DNA of 64,000 nucleotides from Corythucha ciliata (taxonomy: Eukaryota; Arthropoda; Insecta; Hemiptera; Tingidae): NCBI GenBank assembly GCA_038030265.1, contig CM075939.1, positions 24,099,253-24,163,252 on the forward strand, written 5' to 3'. The notes beneath the pieces are model-generated. The model ran no database searches. It worked only from the letters and a program-made list of their open reading frames with translations, and had not been told where the DNA came from. Positions 23,301 to 34,200 of this stretch are shown here, one piece after another. A program made the translations under genes and the position numbers. Each line of letters begins with the position of its first letter. The first letter of the stretch is position 1.

Positions 23301-26300
23301 GAGTAAACCCAGAATTGTCCGTAGATAGGGTATTCTAAATTCAATTATTTCGCTTAAATTAAGACCCCCAATGAGACTTAAAACTACCAATATCTTGGAT
23401 ATTTAGCCAGTAAATTCGTAATTTTGGTCAAATTTAGACCCAAACTTCCAAACACACAGATATTTAGCTCTAAGTGTTGCAATTACAGTGCTAATTATCT
23501 GGATATTAGCGCAGTCAGAATCACATCACCCAGGACGTCCAACACTCACTGGAAAAAAAGGCCCAGAAAATTGAAATTTTTGAGCAAATCAGGACCATAA
23601 AGTCACCATTTTCCAAATATTCGGACCCATAACTTACAATTACGCGGACCTTTAACTCCAAATGACATAATTTCGCGCCTATTCATCAAGCCTTATGCGC
23701 CTTTAACGGACTTCACGCCCACTCAAAAAAAAATTTGCCCTAAGCTTGCTAATTTGTGAAAGTAAAGATCAGAAACTTACGTGCTATTTCGCTGATACTT
23801 TGTCACGAAATTTGCTATTTTTTCAAGTTCCCGTTGAAGAAGCTAACAATTTCGGAGCAACTTGCCTCCAATGCTGAAATTCAGGGGCTTTTCAGCTAGA
23901 TCCAATTTGTTTATTGGATGACTATAAGGCCCGCTTTATCAATCGTTGATTTAAGAGCTGACTAACAATTGTCGATTAATAAATTGAAACAAATATTTGA
24001 TCATGAAACGGCGGGCCTAGATGTTCTACGTCGGATCATGAGTGGGAGGGTTCCACCCCGTCTTTGCCACAAAGCCCTTGTATGAACCTACAAGAGTAGA
24101 AAACACTCATTTGAGTGAGAAGCAAACTTGTTTTTTAATTTTTTTTTTTTTTTCACTAAAATTATGGGAAATCGCAATTTTGCGAGTATTCAGCCAGGAA
24201 ACTTCCAATCTCACGGATATTTAGCTCCAAATAGTACAATTTTGTGGGCATTCGTCATGTGTTGTCGACAATTTTGTCGACCATATTATAATCTGTGTTG
24301 AGGCAGGCTCCCCCCCCCACCGGATTTTCAGGGGATTATCAGTAAAATAGCACGTTTCTGGATCTTTATTTTCGCAACAACAAAAATTGAAAATTTTCTT
24401 TTTTTATCCTCTAAATTATTTGGAGGATTTTTATCCCGAAATTAGCTGTTTCTTAAAATTCATTACCAGGAGAAACTTGCAAGTTTTAGGGCCTTTAGAG
24501 CCCCAATACTTCCCAAAGTTGAAATTTCGCAGATTTTTGGTTCCGAATGTTGCCGTTTTGCGGTTATTTTTCTCCGAATATTGTAATTTTGCCACTACTC
24601 ATCTCCTACGTTACAATGAGGGTGTAGTGATGCGTATGGTGCTTGGTGCAAGGAAAGGGGGGGTTATCATGATAATTAGTGGGCGCCGGAGTGTGAGCAG
24701 AAGCCTACCCTTGTCGCTAGTCCTGGCTACTCTCTTGCCTGTCACAAACCCGATCAGCCAGCTTTCAACATGCTACCCTCATTAATTTCTTCCTGCAGTG
24801 CCTGTCACGTAATGAAATCTCAGTGACAAGAGAAGTTTGGGTGGGTGGAGTGATCACGCGGATTTTCAAGCTTCCAGGAACGGTTTTTGTAATTTAAAGT
24901 TGCGATGAATACGATTTTTTTGTTAAGCATCACAAGAGGGCATAAAGCGGGCAAATAGTAAACAGTGTGAGTTAAGAGGTAAATGCAGTCAGTGCTGTAA
25001 TGCGAAGGAAATCTTAATGAATCAGGTGTCAAGTACTTGAATCGTCACAGAGGTGAGGAGATCGAACAGATATGGAGACTGGTGACGTAATTGTAGGAGC
25101 CGGCATCTGAGTATGTCAGTTTCCAAATTAAATAGCGCACCAAATGAACAAAATTTCGAATTGCTGGAACAGGTCTAATTTCTGCGCTTTACATCCTCTT
25201 TAAAATTACGTAGGCGTTTGCTCTGATTGCAAATAGTACCACCTGCATTTAATAAGCCACCGCGAGGATCGACACCACAAAGGAAAGGATAGAAAAAGAT
25301 AAATAGATTGGAAGAGTGCGTTAAATTAGCCCCTTTTTGATACAGAGAGACGACACATTGTCAATAAAAACCAAGTAACGGAATAAGTGAAAATCAATAG
25401 AAGAAAGAAAGAGCAGGCGACACTGACCTTGCCTTACCTGGCGGCCTGTAGCCAGCCTGAGACTCACGTCTCGCGTGCCTTTGCATCGTCAATTCAGCCA
25501 AAGAGAATCTTCGATTCAATGGCGCGTCATTCCTTGAACCACTTGTTGGAGTAGACGAATTATTATAATTTTCCTGGACGGGAAAAACAAAATATTTTAC
25601 GTAAAAACTTATTCAAATACAGCCTCTGCAGAGAGGGAGAGAGAAAGAAAAATCGTCAATACGAGTGCTTTCCGCCGTGACTTCTCTTGAAAGTAATCGA
25701 CGATGCTCGCAGTGACCGATGTAACAAGAAGTACGAAAAGTATGTGATAAACAAGGTTTTTTTCTTGCCGAACAGGTTTTTCTTTGTCGGGCGACGAACT
25801 CGCGTGCGGGAATTTTAGCTGGGAGATCTCGCTGATGTCGATTATATTCTCATTGGCAGATGTTCCCTGTTCAGATTCCTATTGACCAATGACATGCGTA
25901 AAAACTGTCACAATACTGAGGATACATTTGAAATAAACAATTGTTTGTACTTGTTCAGCAGCCGGATTCAAATTAACGGCCGTCAACCCACAGTTTTCAG
26001 CGAGAAACGTCAGTAGAGACCAAGTTGAATCACAAGTGTTGTTCACTTTAAACCCTGCCGTCCTTTTACAATACAGTTGTATCAAATCCACCGAAGAATC
26101 ATAGCTCTCAGACGCTGCGTTCGTCCAGTACCGTCTCAAGTCCAAATAGATAGTAACGAGATGCATTACGACGATAAAAATTAAAAATTTAATTTTGAGT
26201 TGATTTTCCATAATTCTCGTCCCAAATATAAAACACACGACCAACCCCCCCACTTGTTGGTTGAAAACCTGTCGGCGGACGAGCCCCGGCCAGTTGGGAG

Positions 26301-26445
26301 AAACCTGAAATTCTAAAGCGGGTCGTAAAGGGTGGGCCGCGGGCGCGGTAATATTGATCGACCCCCCCGCAAAGGGGTGGGTTTTCACGCCCTGTGTGCC
26401 GATTAAAATAATAAACGCGACTGTTCGCTTCCACCGTTGCCCCAT
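20044..26445 (-). CDS. unrecognised four-exon membrane-protein gene
   Basis: Exons on the minus strand are 26445 (or 26211)-25951, 25878-25663, 25573-25438 and 20306-20044, ending in TGA. All junctions use GT-AG and agree in phase (0, 0, 1). From the inner ATG the product is about 291 residues. A hydrophobic N-terminus (KFLIFIVVMHLVTIYL) leads to a domain with four cysteines and one NNT glycosylation site. A membrane segment (LVYHILFVLLVTSVTASIV) follows, then a basic, Ser-rich cytoplasmic tail with RRFSLAELTM and a Gly run. The last exon is GC-rich compared with its surroundings, as expected for coding DNA. The open frame continues upstream to an ATG at 26445, also with a signal-like start, so the initiation site is unsettled. 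No family is recognised. Confidence 0.55.
22445..22760 (-). repeat. tRNA-bearing repeat, inverted copy
   Basis: Reverse orientation of the unit at 23045-23365, including AGTTGGTTAGAGCACCTG, GGGGGTTCGAAGCCCACC and long shared flanks (CCCTCGAATTCA, AATTGTCCG). The tRNA 5' end is damaged: about 13 nt of the acceptor/D-arm start are missing. It is therefore a tRNA-like relic. Confidence 0.6.
22766..22822 (+). repeat. poly(A)-tailed short insertion
   Basis: GGAGTCGGG, CCGAGCCCTC and then 18 A. The same CCGAGCCCTC plus an A tract ends a segment at about 49180-49272. This may be the tail of a SINE family. Confidence 0.35.
23045..23365 (+). repeat. tRNA-bearing repeat unit, best copy
   Basis: A ~320-nt unit with a complete tRNA-like core at about 23101-23177, AT-rich flanks, and the common tail CTCCCTCGAATTCACAG ... 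AATTGTCCGTAGA. A further half copy occupies 22830-23045. Both ends carry related TCAATTAATTCACTAATTG words, suggesting former tandem units. Confidence 0.55.
23101..23177 (+). tRNA. tRNA-like sequence, probably a pseudo-tRNA or SINE head
   Basis: An acceptor pair (TCCCGGG/CTCGGGA), D arm (GCTC...GAGC), anticodon stem (CCTGG/CTAGG) and T arm (GTGGG TTCGAAG CCCAC) can all form. Box A (TAGCTCAGTTGG) and box B (GGTTCGAAGCC) are intact. Against a working tRNA, the anticodon loop reads CACGAAA, so position 33 is A rather than the invariant U, and one extra base lies before the D stem. The core is embedded in a repeat present three times nearby. Confidence 0.45.
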
Positions 26446-27960
26446 CCTCTGGGATCATAAATGTCAAGATAACTGACCATGGTTAACAAGGGGAGAAAAC
26501 TATACGTGACGGGCATGAGCACAATACGAAGTTGCCGCAGACAGTCGCTCTTTTTGAAAGACTCCATTTTACACTTTTCGAGGGTCTTTTTCGCGATAAA
26601 CGATGTCAGTCGAATAAACGAGTTGAAACTTGACGATTGCTCTTAGTTTCACAAGTACCCTAAAAGTTTTAAAGGGCACCCCATGGTGTACTCTGCGAGT
26701 TAGAAAAAAGCTAATAAATCATCAACCGTCTTTTAAACAGACCCAGTGGTCGAAGGGTGGAATCTCAACTGGGAATTTTGACTCGAAACTTGACATTTTG
26801 TGGTTATTTTCCACGGGCGAATCTTGACTTATTATTGGCCTCCGCTTACAGTTTTCGCGGCAATTTCATCTGGCCCAAAGGCTATTTTGCCCTGAACGTT
26901 TACAGTTTCATCCTGACTATTAATTTAAATAATTGTTCGCCTCTAGGCTCTGAAACTTTTTTATTGACAGCATCCTCTGGTTGGCATCTGAATGAAATAA
27001 TCAATTGCTTTGAGCTAAACTACTTAATTTTGAGTCAAAATATCAATTATTCGACACTAAAACAAACTGTGGTTGTTCACTGTAATTTGCAATAAGATTC
27101 ACGGCCAAAAAGCTTCTCTTGACCATCATTTAGTTAAATTTTATTTGTCTATACTTAAATTCACGATTTATAGCCAAACCAATCAGGTTCGGGGGACTAA
27201 ATTTTCTAATTAAACATACTGTCTTGGAAAGGAGCGAAAATGTCACTTTTAAAGTGATTTTACCAGTTTCTTGGCAAACATTGACAATATTTCTAGGAAA
27301 AATTGCCATTTTTGTTGTGCATTGTCGATTTCGTCTATTCTCTCGCCCGCGGACTACTGGTGAGACCCCCCCCCCTCCCTACCGGTCACAGGACTTTTTA
27401 AGTAGGTCTCAAAACATCAACTTACTAAAAATTTTCAGGAACTTTCCGAAGCCAACAACGACACGCGAAAATTGTCGCGGTTTGTTGCTTATGTGGAATC
27501 CCGCCAAGTGAGCCACAGCAACCCTTTAACCCTACAGAGCGTTCCTCTCCGATTACACCGCATACCATTCGTCGATATATGTATCTCTTCCTATCTCGCT
27601 TTTTCGGCATTTTTCTAAAGCATGTGCGTTAAATCATAAATTATAAATAAAAACGCAAGTGTTCACCAGGACTTACCCCTCCAAAGACCCTAGAGCTAAG
27701 ACCACATTTTCGAAATATTGCGGCTTTGCAAAGTCTGTTCCAGAGGTGAAAAACGAAATTGACCTTCATAGGACGATATTGACAGTTTCTGGGACAACAT
27801 TGACAGTTTTTGGGCCGAAATTGACAGCTTACATTACAGCAGGACTGTTTCAGGTGAATAAGCTCAAAAACCCCATGTTGTAAGCCAGAATTATCGGCTG
27901 CCGAATCTCGGAATCAAGTTTTGTGATCTTTTGTTATGTAGAATGAAATTGACAGATTCC
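26446..27960. repeat. degenerate array, GACGAAATTGACAG family, no gene
   Basis: From about 26760 to 27310 and 27730 to 27850 the words GAAATTGACAGTTT and TTGGGACGAAA recur at about 24-32-nt spacing. The intervening sequence holds no splice-consistent exon. Confidence 0.45.
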
Positions 27961-27962
27961 AA

Positions 27963-28100
27963 GGGCCGTATTCAGAAACCCACCTTTACAAAGCCTTAAC
28001 TAAAGGAGTTGAAAAATGGGATGGTCTATAAAAATATGTCATCTTTTTTGAAGCGCTTAAAGGAGATGTAAAGGTTAAGGTTGGTTTCTGAATACGGCCC
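27963..28100. mobile_element. foldback MITE, GGCCCGTATTC family, copy 2
   Basis: 138 bp, GGGCCGTATTCAGAAACCC to its inverted end. It is flanked by CAA at 27960-27962 and 28101-28103. It matches copy 1 (4635-4771) in the opposite orientation along its whole length. Confidence 0.8.
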
Positions 28101-28109
28101 CAAGTCAAA

Positions 28110-29420
28110 ACAGTCAGTTTCTCGGGCAAAATTGCGAGTATTCAAAGACGGAATTGACAGTTTCAAGGACGAAATGGACAGTTCGAGCGAAAATGACAGT
28201 TGCCGAGGGAGGGGTTGAGAAAATCCATAGTCTGAAACCCAAATTCTCGTCAGTGATTGAGTTTACAATTTTTAGTGCGTGAGTCATTTTGGTGATCGTT
28301 AGGCACGGGAATGGTCAATTTGGCCATTTTTCGAACGCGAACGGTGATCGTTTTCCAAGGGAAGAATCTGTCAGTTTATCCACGGGGGGGGGGGGGGTGT
28401 CGAATTGTCAGTACGCGGCCAGCAGCCTCTTTTAGGGCCTGATCAGTCAATTCTACAGCTTTCAAGGGACGAATCGTTCCTGGCACTTCCAAAGAGCGCG
28501 GTTTAGACCATTTTATAGAGCAAATGTTTACATTTTTAAGGCGTTCGGTTACTTTAGAACAATTTTTAATGGCGTGGAATGGCTATTTTTAGAGCGCGAA
28601 TGCACGGTTTTGGTAATTTTAAGGGCACAAATAGTCGGTTCAAGGCACACTCTGTCATTTTTGCTATCATTTGGGTGCGATTCTATAGCTCTATAGGGGG
28701 GGCTTCTATAGCCAGTAATGGCGCGAATTGTCTTCAGTTTTACCAATATTTGTAAGCAAAATAGTCACATTTGCCATTTTTTGAGACTCGAATAGTTCAC
28801 CAAGCAATTCCTAGGGTCCAACGGTTAGTTTGCCATTTTCAGGTCGTGAGTTGTCACTTTAATTGTTTTAGAAGCGCGAATCGTCATTTTGAACCATTTT
28901 TAGGGCGTGAATAGTCCGTTTGACTATTACCAGCGGACGAATCGTCAGTAAAGTCAATTTTAGAGTGCGAACGGTTAGTTTTGCCATTTATAAGGCACGA
29001 ATCGCCAGATTCACAATTTTCTGGTACGAAATGGACAGTTTTGGCATTTTAAAAGCGCGGATCGTCAGTTTTTCCATTTTAGAGGACGAATGGTCATTTT
29101 TCGAGCGTGAATTGCCAGTTTGGCTATTTTAAAGAAGCGATCCGTCAGATAAGTTGTTTTTCGCCATTTTTTAGTAGAGCGAAGCGCCAAATAGCCCATG
29201 AAAACCTACTCGTATGGTCATTTTTTTGGCCGCAGATAAGTCGGTTTAGCCACTTCCAAGGAGCGAATCGTCGTTGCAAAGGGCGCGAATGACCAGTTTG
29301 ACAATTTTTCGACGGAAACACTTTAAAGATTGTAAATTTCAGGGCGTTTGGGAGGTTTGGTTATTTTAGGGTATGCATATTGCGAGTTTATAGCCATTTT
29401 CAATGGTGTGCGAAATTTTC
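28110..29420. repeat. degenerate ~30-nt array, GCGAATCGTCAG family
   Basis: About 40 drifted units follow the order GCGAATCGTCAGTTT, TGCCATTTTTAGGGC. The reverse-complement form fills 55540-56340. Short frames inside are by-products. Confidence 0.65.
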
Positions 29421-29676
29421 ATGTTTGGCCGTTTTCCACCCATCATATGAACATCCCGAGAGGTGGGTTGGTCCTTTTCCCAAAATTCTGCTACACCTCA
29501 TTGAAATCTATCGACATTGAACGAATGTATATGTTCGAGTTGCAGGACCTCAATTATCTCTCTCGCTGGATGACGTGAAATGTCAATTTGATAGGGGGGT
29601 ATCTATGCCTTCTCTCGGTAGATTACCATTGCCGTATGAGTACCACTATAGGTGCTTATACATATACCTACATGTA

Positions 29677-29821
29677 GGCCCGTATGCCAAGTCGTTCCTC
29701 GAAATTTCCTCAACCTTAAAGCTCTCTCCCAAACTGGAAAAATTATAAAATAACGTGATTCTACAGTTTGTGAGGAAGTATGGAGTCGAGGAAATTTCGG
29801 GGAACGATTTGGCATATGGGC
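29677..29821. mobile_element. foldback MITE, GGCCCGTATGC family, full copy
   Basis: 145 bp: GGCCCGTATGCCAAGTCG at the left and CGATTTGGCATATGGGC at the right. Flanks are TA at 29675-29676 and 29822-29823. The partner copy is 10155-10269. Confidence 0.7.
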
Positions 29822-29957
29822 TATAATGTATAAACTAAATTAGGTAGCTATTGTTGTTAAGAGCAGATCAAACAGGAGGTACCGCGAGAAAAGGTCAACA
29901 ATAGACGATTTCCGTGGAAAAAGCGAAGGTTTAGAACTGCAGGTTATGGGTTTATTT

Positions 29958-30210
29958 CTATAGTCGGATCGGTGAAAGAATGTGCATGAAATTACCCTCT
30001 CTCTTTTCCCTAAACCCACATGACTTACCGCTACCACAGCATCACCTGAGAGGAGCCTCTCCTGTTTTATCGGTAAAACTCTCTGTTATTGGTTGCAGTT
30101 GTTTGATAATAAGAGGAGAAGTAGAGAACCACGTTAAGAGAGGGAAAAAGCGGGCTTATGGCCTCCCACCATGCACTCATGAACATTCTTTCGCCGATCC
30201 GACTATAGCT
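29958..30210. mobile_element. foldback element with TAGTCGGATCGG ends
   Basis: The left arm TAGTCGGATCGGTGAAAGAA pairs with the right arm TTCTTTCGCCGATCCGACTA over about 32 bp. A TA flanks both ends. The interior is unrelated and non-coding. Confidence 0.55.
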
Positions 30211-30960
30211 GCCTAGAGCCTCTTTAACAGTATTTTTTTTCACATTACTAGCATTACTACGAGTGTATTTTGGTTTCAAATACTACATGATTTTTTGCGT
30301 TTTTCGTTTATTTCGAGTCTGCAATTACACTTCCTTCGCGTGCTTCTCATCTAAAGTCAGAAAAATGCGATACTTGCTGCTTCGGTGACTATACGTTCTT
30401 CCATTCCGGGTCGACATGGTTTTGACCCAGCTACTAAATTTATCCCTTTCCCTCAACCTTACCGGCACTTTACTGAAAACGTCTCAAATTGAGGAAAAAG
30501 GGAAGAGAAAGTACATGTGAAGGAGTGTGATAAATGCGCAACTATGATGGGACTTCATGTTAAGGTGCCCCCGGAACGACGAGTTTTCATCGGAACGTTT
30601 TGTGAGACGGAGGCTGAAGAATAAAACCAGAATTGAATAACTGCAAATGTGGTTTTAGTTTGACGGGAACGAGAGGAAAATAAGTTCACTTTACACAGCA
30701 CAAGACAAGAGTAACCCATAACCTGGCCTAAGCGGGTTGCAAAACTGTTGAAGTAGGACTGGAGAGCGCATGAGTGGAAATCGTCTATTACACGAGTACA
30801 AAAACAAAGAAAGACATGTTGCACTTTACTCGGGGCTCGAAAGAACGTTTTTTTATATCTGTTTTTCGCAAAAAAGAAGTATCATAAACTCTAATCGCTC
30901 TATCAGCACTTTCTGTCAAAGCCATAAGCCATTCTCTGAATAGTCTCTCAGTTCAGTGTA

Positions 30961-31297
30961 ATGGTTCGATCTGGGGCAGTGATACTTGTGTTATTCGCGT
31001 GAGTATAATCTATATTATATTGCGGGGCTTACTGTGTGGATGAAGCTCTATTCGGGGGTTTTTGTATTATTTTACCTCAGATTTGGATATAATTCTCCTT
31101 TCATTAGAGGAATTGGAACGTCATTGGATATTATCAACGTTTCCACAAACATAACTACAGCTGTGTCTCCGCAGTCTGACAATGTGTTCGATTTTCTGGA
31201 ATTAGTTACCACCTCCACGTGGGATATTTACAATCAAATTGAAGATCCTTCTAAAGAGAAGAATATAATAAAGAACAATATTTTACGCAACTTCCAA
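30961..31297 (+). CDS. signal-peptide exon and second exon of the LDLa gene
   Basis: Exon 1 (30961-30998) encodes MVRSGAVILVLF, a signal peptide, and stops at a GTGAGT donor. Exon 2 begins at 31081 after TTTTACCTCAG and completes the split codon. It contains an NIT glycosylation site and LELVTTSTWDIYNQIED. The frame closes with TGA at about 31296. One base over, coding-like sequence continues (DEAYENFFRWTRAFHN), suggesting a one-base slip. Confidence 0.55.
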
Positions 31298-34200
31298 TGA
31301 TGAGGCTTATGAAAATTTCTTCCGTTGGACGCGAGCGTTTCATAATAAAAAAAAAGTGTGCTCTTTTAGGGTTTATCACCTAAATTACCCTAAAATTGTG
31401 ACGAATGTGCCTGCTGAAGTAGAGGAGACGTACCTAATTGCTCCCTATATGGAGGTGACTATGTGAATTGGGTAAATCGGTCTTCAAAGAGAGCAGCAAC
31501 ATGGCCTCTTTTCCCCCTAGAAGCTGCTGCCCATCGACACCTGTTACGCACCTTGCAGGTCCCAAGTGCTATACTTCATGAGTGCTAGCTAATATGTCGT
31601 TTATTTTCACTATTGCTACTGATTTCTTTGGTTAAGAATCTACTCTACATCACTAGCATGGTGTTAATTGGCAGTACTACCTAGTTAGAGTTTTTAGATA
31701 AAATTCGGATTCAGCACACCAGTTAACACGGATAGAAACGGACAGAAATACAGGTATGCAATCTCGTTTGAAAATGAAATGGAAAACTAACGTGAACTAC
31801 ATCAATTTCGACTTTGGATGCCACACTGAAAAAAAGCTTGAAATCGGAGGTTTTTGCAGTTTTTTCTATTTATAGGCTGCAGCGTCTCTTGTTAGGGTTT
31901 GGGGGTTTGAAATTCCGATTAAGGACTTCTAAAACACAATAAATGAGCGGAAACCATGTTTTAAAACCTCTTACAAGAGATGGCGTGGTGAAAACGCCCC
32001 AAAAACACGATAGTTAAAAATCCAGTCAAATTTCGCCGTGTTGCCGGGGTTGTAACGTTGGGCAAAGTTAAAAATCAGACTCAGCACACCTGAAAACATT
32101 AAAATCAGTCATCAAACTTAGTCCCGGAGTTTTTTCCTGTAACTACCCGTTTGGTAACCTGCTTCCTTGACTACAACTTGCTTTAAAAACACCACTCGAC
32201 ATCCCAGAGTTTAATATTTGGAAGCAGAAACGGCGCTCTGTGATTCTGCCTGATGTGAAAATCCCAGAAGTCAGAAAAGCGTCAGGTTTGAGGGTATGAC
32301 ATTGTTTGACGACTTTATGACAAGGTGAGGCTAGAAAATTGGCATTGCAGGGAAGGGGTAGCCTTACTTTTATGAGAGAATTGACAAATAAGCTTCTTAA
32401 CCACCTCTTGTCCTCAGCTAATCGTCGTGATATTCTCTTTATCTTTCTTTAAAAATCAACTTTCCTGAAATCCTGGGGGAGGGGGTAGTTTCCCCCATTA
32501 CCCAACCCCCTATTGGATCAGCCCCAGCGTCGAGTTCTTCGAACGCTAAAAATCTATTGGTTCGTGCGGGGGTTAATCAGTATTAAACTTATGTTATTCT
32601 TATTCTGCGAGTTCTGTTTTTTAGGCAAAAAACAAAAAAATGAAACAACTCCCGAAGACGGTAGATTGTTTCGCTGGCCTAGCCCGGAAAACGATCCTCA
32701 CGTATTTTTCAGCCCACAAAACTCAAAAGACATGAAAGGAAAAAAAAAAAACATACTTTCTGTAACCTTGAGGGAGTTGATGGACAAGTAGGGTAGCTAC
32801 GATAGTGAAGTTAGAGGGGGGCTGGTAGCATCTCGAGTCCAACGAATAATAGACCAGTGGCAATGGCCGCCTGCTCACGGTTACATTACCTTACCCGCAG
32901 TACATCTCAAAAGCCAGATTGTTTGGAGGGACTCGAAGTCTTTGACCTGGATGAGGAACACTCAGTTAGCAACATTTCACAACCCCATTACACTATAAGG
33001 ATGCGGCGAGCTGTAACACGGCACACTCGGCTTCGTGTGGGCGTTCCCGGCGATGTGCGTTCGACAAACCGCGCACCGACCGAAACGTCCGCCACAGTAC
33101 GGGTGTGAAGTGCACAGTTAGATCTGGATATGGCGTAGGAGCCCAAAGGTTTAGGCACCGGCCGGATTCAAAGCCCGGCGCCCCCAACAACAACATTTCA
33201 CAGCGGTTGAATGTTTCAGGCAGTACCTACCTCGGAATAAACTTCAGCAGCAGCCAACCAATTTTTTTTGCTTCTAAACTTAAAGCAAATCTACTCTGAT
33301 TAATGAGCCTTGTAGGCATCAAGCGATTTCACGGTGAAGAAGTCACTTGCTGATTTACGAACTCGAATCAATGATTCCTAACTTTATGAACTTACTTGAA
33401 AGGATACCTAATGTGTATGCTTGATGTGTATGTACATGGTTACGCACCAATAATCCAATTTTTCAGATGTACCGCTCCCAAAATTCTCCTTCCATGCCTC
33501 TGGCATACTCGCTGAAATTCATTTTTAAACAATATTTGAACTGAACAGCAACTACTATTGAAATTCATCGAAAATGAAAGAGAAATACAGCACTTTCAAT
33601 TGAATTCCAATGGGGACCTTCCCAAAAGTTGTACTACGAGAATGATTTTGATAAGCCCTAACCTGCAGTGCTACTGATCTATAGAATAGAATCCACCTTT
33701 TCAAACTAGCCGCAGCACAGCGCCACGAGGTGGAATCCTCATTTCAACGAAAATAAAATTGCTATTAATTAGGAATAAGTTCTTAAAACAAAACGAAAGA
33801 GTTGATGAATATGTTTTAAAAAATTTTGACTGTATTCTCAACCTATTTCCTCAAATATATACGGTGAGAATAAACATTTTTATCTAGGCTACGATTTTTA
33901 AAAAATGAAAATGTAAAAAAAAAATTTGAAAAAAGGGAATCCATAGTGACAATTTTGCAACCTCAAAGATTCGCGAAAAAATAATAAAAAAAAGTATATT
34001 GTATTTTTGTCCAAGAAAACGTGTACCGAAGCTTTCGTTGCGGGGGGAACCCCCCTCAGAATTTTTTTTCCAAAAAGTGAATCCATACTGACAATTTAAT
34101 TGGTTAGAAATAGCTTTGTGCCAATTTTCATGAAATATCTCGGTTTCACCACAAAAAGAAATCGTGTACCGAAGTTGAGGAAGCACCGTCAACAGCCTTA

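Larger units (their letters stand above)
21500..24620. repeat. degenerate ~35-nt array, TTTCGCGGATATT family
   Basis: Two blocks (21500-22420, 23390-24620) repeat the order AACTTGCAATTT, YGCGGATATTTAGCY, CCAAA at about 30-38 nt spacing with heavy drift. Related units occur at 48740-49060 and 54700-55130. Confidence 0.55.
20307..25437. other. 5.1-kb intron filled with repeats
   Basis: No exon was found. Contents are an AT-rich stretch to 21400; arrays built on AATTTTGCGG / ATATTTAGC words (about 21500-22420 and 23390-24620); and tRNA-bearing repeats between 22440 and 23370. Confidence 0.45.

Noticed and set aside
24387..24785. 132-codon plus-strand frame
   Set aside because: Mostly array sequence of the TTTCGCGG family.
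26189..26467. WW-domain-like frame (VYYFNRHTGRENPP)
   Set aside because: The two signature tryptophans are missing, and it overlaps the better-supported membrane-protein exon in another frame.
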